Shown here piece after piece: positions 61,698 to 64,000 of a stretch of DNA of 64,000 bases (position 1 is the stretch's first letter; every line of letters starts with the position of its first letter). Made by a program: the position numbers and the translations under genes. The DNA is taken from contig JAZGUH010000373.1 of assembly GCA_037893225.1 (NCBI GenBank), positions 124,001 to 188,000 on the forward strand. Direction: 5' to 3'. Source of the stretch: Hippasteria phrygiana. Its lineage: Eukaryota > Echinodermata > Asteroidea > Valvatida > Goniasteridae. The notes under the pieces are model-generated. The model had not been told where the DNA came from. It saw nothing but the letters and a program-made list of their open reading frames with translations, and did not search any database.

Positions 61698-64000
61698 CCA
61701 GGGAATTTGACATGCATGGAGCAATAAATAGACGGTAACATGTACACAGATGTTGGCCGGAAAGAAAATAAACATTGCGAGGTTTGAATTTTCTCCACAA
61801 GTGTTAACTCTAAGAAGCCGCCGATAATTGCAACCTGTAGCGCCAGATCTAAGCTATCCATACATGTCAAAATTACTGAATTTGGTTGATATTTCATGCA
61901 ATTATGAATGAGTAAAGCAAGTCCATACCCCAGGGAATTTGACATGCATGGAGCAATAAATAGACGGTAACATGTACACAGATGTTGGCCGGAAAGAAAA
62001 TAAACATTGCGAGGTTTGAATTTTCTCCACAAGTTTTAACTCTAAGAAGCCGCCGATAATTGCAACATGTAGCGCCAGATCTAAGCTATCCATACATGTC
62101 AAAATTACTGAATTTGGTTGATATTTCATGCAATTATGAATGAGTAAAGCAAGTCCATACCCCAGGGAATTTGACAGGCATGGAGCAATAAATAAAAGGT
62201 AATCTGCACACAGATGGTGGCCGGGAAGAAAATAAACATTGCGAGGTTTGAATTTTCTCCACAAGTGTTAACTCTAAGAAGCCGCCGATAATTGCAACAT
62301 GTAGCGCCAGATCTAAGCTATCCATACATGTCAAAATTACTGAATTTGGTTGATATTTCATGCAATTATGAATGAGTAAAGCAAGTCCATACCCCAGGGA
62401 ATTTGACAGGCATGGAGCAATAAATAGAAGGTAATATGCACACAGATGTTGGCCGGAAAGAAAATAAACATTGCGAGGTTTGAATTTTCTCCACAAGTTT
62501 TAACTCTAAGAAGCCGCCGATAATTGCAACATGTAGCGCCAGATCTAAGCTATCCATACATGTCAAAATTACTGAATTTGGTTGATATTTCATGCAATTA
62601 TGAATGAGTAAAGCAAGTCCATACCCCAGGGAATTTGACAGGCATGGAGCAATAAATAGAAGGTAATATGCACACAGATGTTGGCCGGAAAGAAAATAAA
62701 CATTGCGAGGTTTGAATTTTCTCCACAAGTGTTAACTCTAAGAAGCCGCCGATAATTGCAACATGTAGCGCCAGATCTAAGCTATCCATACATGTCAAAA
62801 GTACTGAATTCGGTTGATATTTCATGCAATTATGAATGAGTAAAGCAAGTCCATACCCCAGGGAATTTGACAGGCATGGAGCAATACATAAAAGGTAATC
62901 TGCACACAGATGGTGGCCGGAAAGAAAATAAACATTGCGAGGTTTGAATTTTCTCCACAAGTTTTAACTCTAGGAAGCCGCCGATGATTGCAACATGTAG
63001 CGCCAGATCTAAGCTATCCATACATGTCAAAATTACTGCATTTGGTTGATATTTCATGCAATTATGAATGAGTAAAGCAAGTCCATACCCCAGGGAATTT
63101 GACATGCATGGAGCAATAAATAGACGGTAACATGTACACAGATGTTGGCCGGAAAGAAAATAAACATTGCGAGGTTTGAATTTTCTCCACAAGTGTTAAC
63201 TCTAAGAAGCCGCCGATAATTGCAACCTGTAGCGCCAGATCTAAGCTATCCATACATGTCAAAATTACTGAATTTGGTTGATATTTCATGCAATTATGAA
63301 TGAGTAAAGCAAGTCCATACCCCAGGGAATTTGACATGCATGGAGCAATAAATAGACGGTAACATGTACACAGATGTTGGCCGGAAAGAAAATAAACATT
63401 GCGAGGTTTGAATTTTCTCCACAAGTTTTAACTCTAAGAAGCCGCCGATAATTGCAACATGTAGCGCCAGATCTAAGCTATCCATACATGTCAAAATTAC
63501 TGAATTTGGTTGATATTTCATGCAATTATGAATGAGTAAAGCAAGTCCATACCCCAGGGAATTTGACAGGCATGGAGCAATAAATAAAAGGTAATCTGCA
63601 CACAGATGGTGGCCGGGAAGAAAATAAACATTGCGAGGTTTGAATTTTCTCCACAAGTGTTAACTCTAAGAAGCCGCCGATAATTGCAACATGTAGCGCC
63701 AGATCTAAGCTATCCATACATGTCAAAATTACTGAATTTGGTTGATATTTCATGCAATTATGAATGAGTAAAGCAAGTCCATACCCCAGGGAATTTGACA
63801 GGCATGGAGCAATAAATAGAAGGTAATATGCACACAGATGTTGGCCGGAAAGAAAATAAACATTGCGAGGTTTGAATTTTCTCCACAAGTTTTAACTCTA
63901 AGAAGCCGCCGATAATTGCAACATGTAGCGCCAGATCTAAGCTATCCATACATGTCAAAATTACTGAATTTGGTTGATATTTCATGCAATTATGAATGAG
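61698..64000 (+). repeat. HOR block K, copy 2 (10-mer, cut by the window end)
   Basis: It repeats copy 1 at 2320 bp with no difference found, with GAATTC at the 62626 monomer and gamma monomers at 62162 and 63554. The last monomer (63786) is cut at 215 bp by the window end. Confidence 0.92.

Larger units (their letters stand above)
1..64000 (+). repeat. 232-bp satellite DNA array (275 full monomers plus one partial)
   Basis: The CCAGGG start motif recurs every 232 bp from 1 to 63786, always in the same orientation. Exceptions are eight 230-bp monomers (1625, 3711, 6493, 8347, 10433, 12519, 14837, 54508) and one 233-bp monomer (37107). The sum 275 x 232 - 16 + 1 reaches 63785, leaving a 215-bp partial monomer, so no other net length change exists. 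Monomers differ by a handful of linked SNPs. Nothing interrupts the array and neither edge is in the window. Satellites of this kind are typical of eukaryotic centromeric or heterochromatic DNA; that location is inferred, and the family was not recognised. Confidence 0.99.

Noticed and set aside
205..63985. More than 270 overlapping minus-strand open stretches of 73-123 codons as a protein family
   Set aside because: They start at TTG, are longer than one repeat, read the same DNA in two frames, tolerate indels, and recur at exactly the satellite period.
1..64000. CRISPR array
   Set aside because: The period is 232 bp and the whole period is repeated; there are no short repeats separated by unique spacers and no cas genes.
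1..64000. CENP-B box
   Set aside because: No match to the TTCG...A..CGGG core was found by eye on either strand; the few TTCG occurrences (GAATTC monomers, the 37181 cluster) lack the second half.
1..64000. 5S rRNA, tRNA or other tandem RNA genes
   Set aside because: The length would fit a 5S-type unit, but no A/B-box pair, conserved 5S core or terminal T run on a recognisable gene was seen.
1..64000. Transposable element or its terminal repeats
   Set aside because: No long terminal or inverted repeats, target-site duplications or coding remnants interrupt the periodicity; the monomer count accounts for every base.
1..64000. Bacterial or plasmid iteron or origin region
   Set aside because: 64 kb of a 232-bp repeat without genes is not compatible with a bacterial replicon region.
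1..64000. Sub-repeat structure within the monomer (for example dimeric origin from about 116 bp)
   Set aside because: ACATGT occurs three times but with unequal spacing (95, 29, 108 bp) and no flanking similarity beyond a few bases.

Overview
The whole 64 kb window is one uninterrupted head-to-tail array of a 232-bp satellite monomer, all copies in the same orientation. Taking the CCAGGG at position 1 as the monomer start, I count 275 complete monomers plus a final partial one of 215 bp. Eight complete monomers are 230 bp, one is 233 bp and the other 266 are 232 bp. These lengths sum exactly to the window. I see no gene, RNA gene, transposon, inversion or unique sequence. The monomer is about 38% G+C and has six CpGs in its commonest form. 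An array this long and homogeneous indicates a eukaryotic nuclear genome, most likely centromeric, pericentromeric or other heterochromatic DNA. I do not recognise the monomer family and cannot name the species.

Layout. Linked SNPs define a few monomer types: alpha (agacgg at 33-38), beta (agaagg plus T42 and C46), gamma (aaaagg plus tct and ggtgg) and gamma-prime (A30C). Further diagnostic sites are 16, 73/74, 89, 106, 116, 129, 146, 161, 182, 209 and 218. These types are arranged in higher-order repeats (HORs), but no single HOR period rules the window. Local periods are: 9 monomers (2086 bp) from 233 to 14140; a weakly ordered zone from 14141 to 21562; 10 monomers (2320 bp) built on a 464-bp dimer from 21563 to 26202; 6 monomers (1392 bp) to 29450; a 6-monomer block repeated 9 monomers apart (2088 bp) to 32930; 13 monomers (3016/3017 bp) to 38963; 5 and then 9 monomers (1160, 2088 bp) to about 45691; 14 monomers (3248 bp) with 5-monomer sub-repeats to about 54507; 6 monomers (1392 bp) to 58217; and 10 monomers (2320 bp) to the window end.

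Neighbouring HOR copies are identical or differ at very few bases over 2-3 kb, while monomer types differ at several sites. This is the expected signature of recent local segmental duplication by unequal exchange or conversion. Several one-monomer deletions can be traced to hybrid monomers with mapped crossover intervals. A two-monomer anchor cassette recurs 14 times across the window and ties the blocks together.

The minus strand holds repeated stop-free stretches of about 120 codons. They are by-products of the repeat: they start at TTG, and because 232 = 3 x 77 + 1 they read the same DNA first in one frame and then in the next. I annotate no coding gene.
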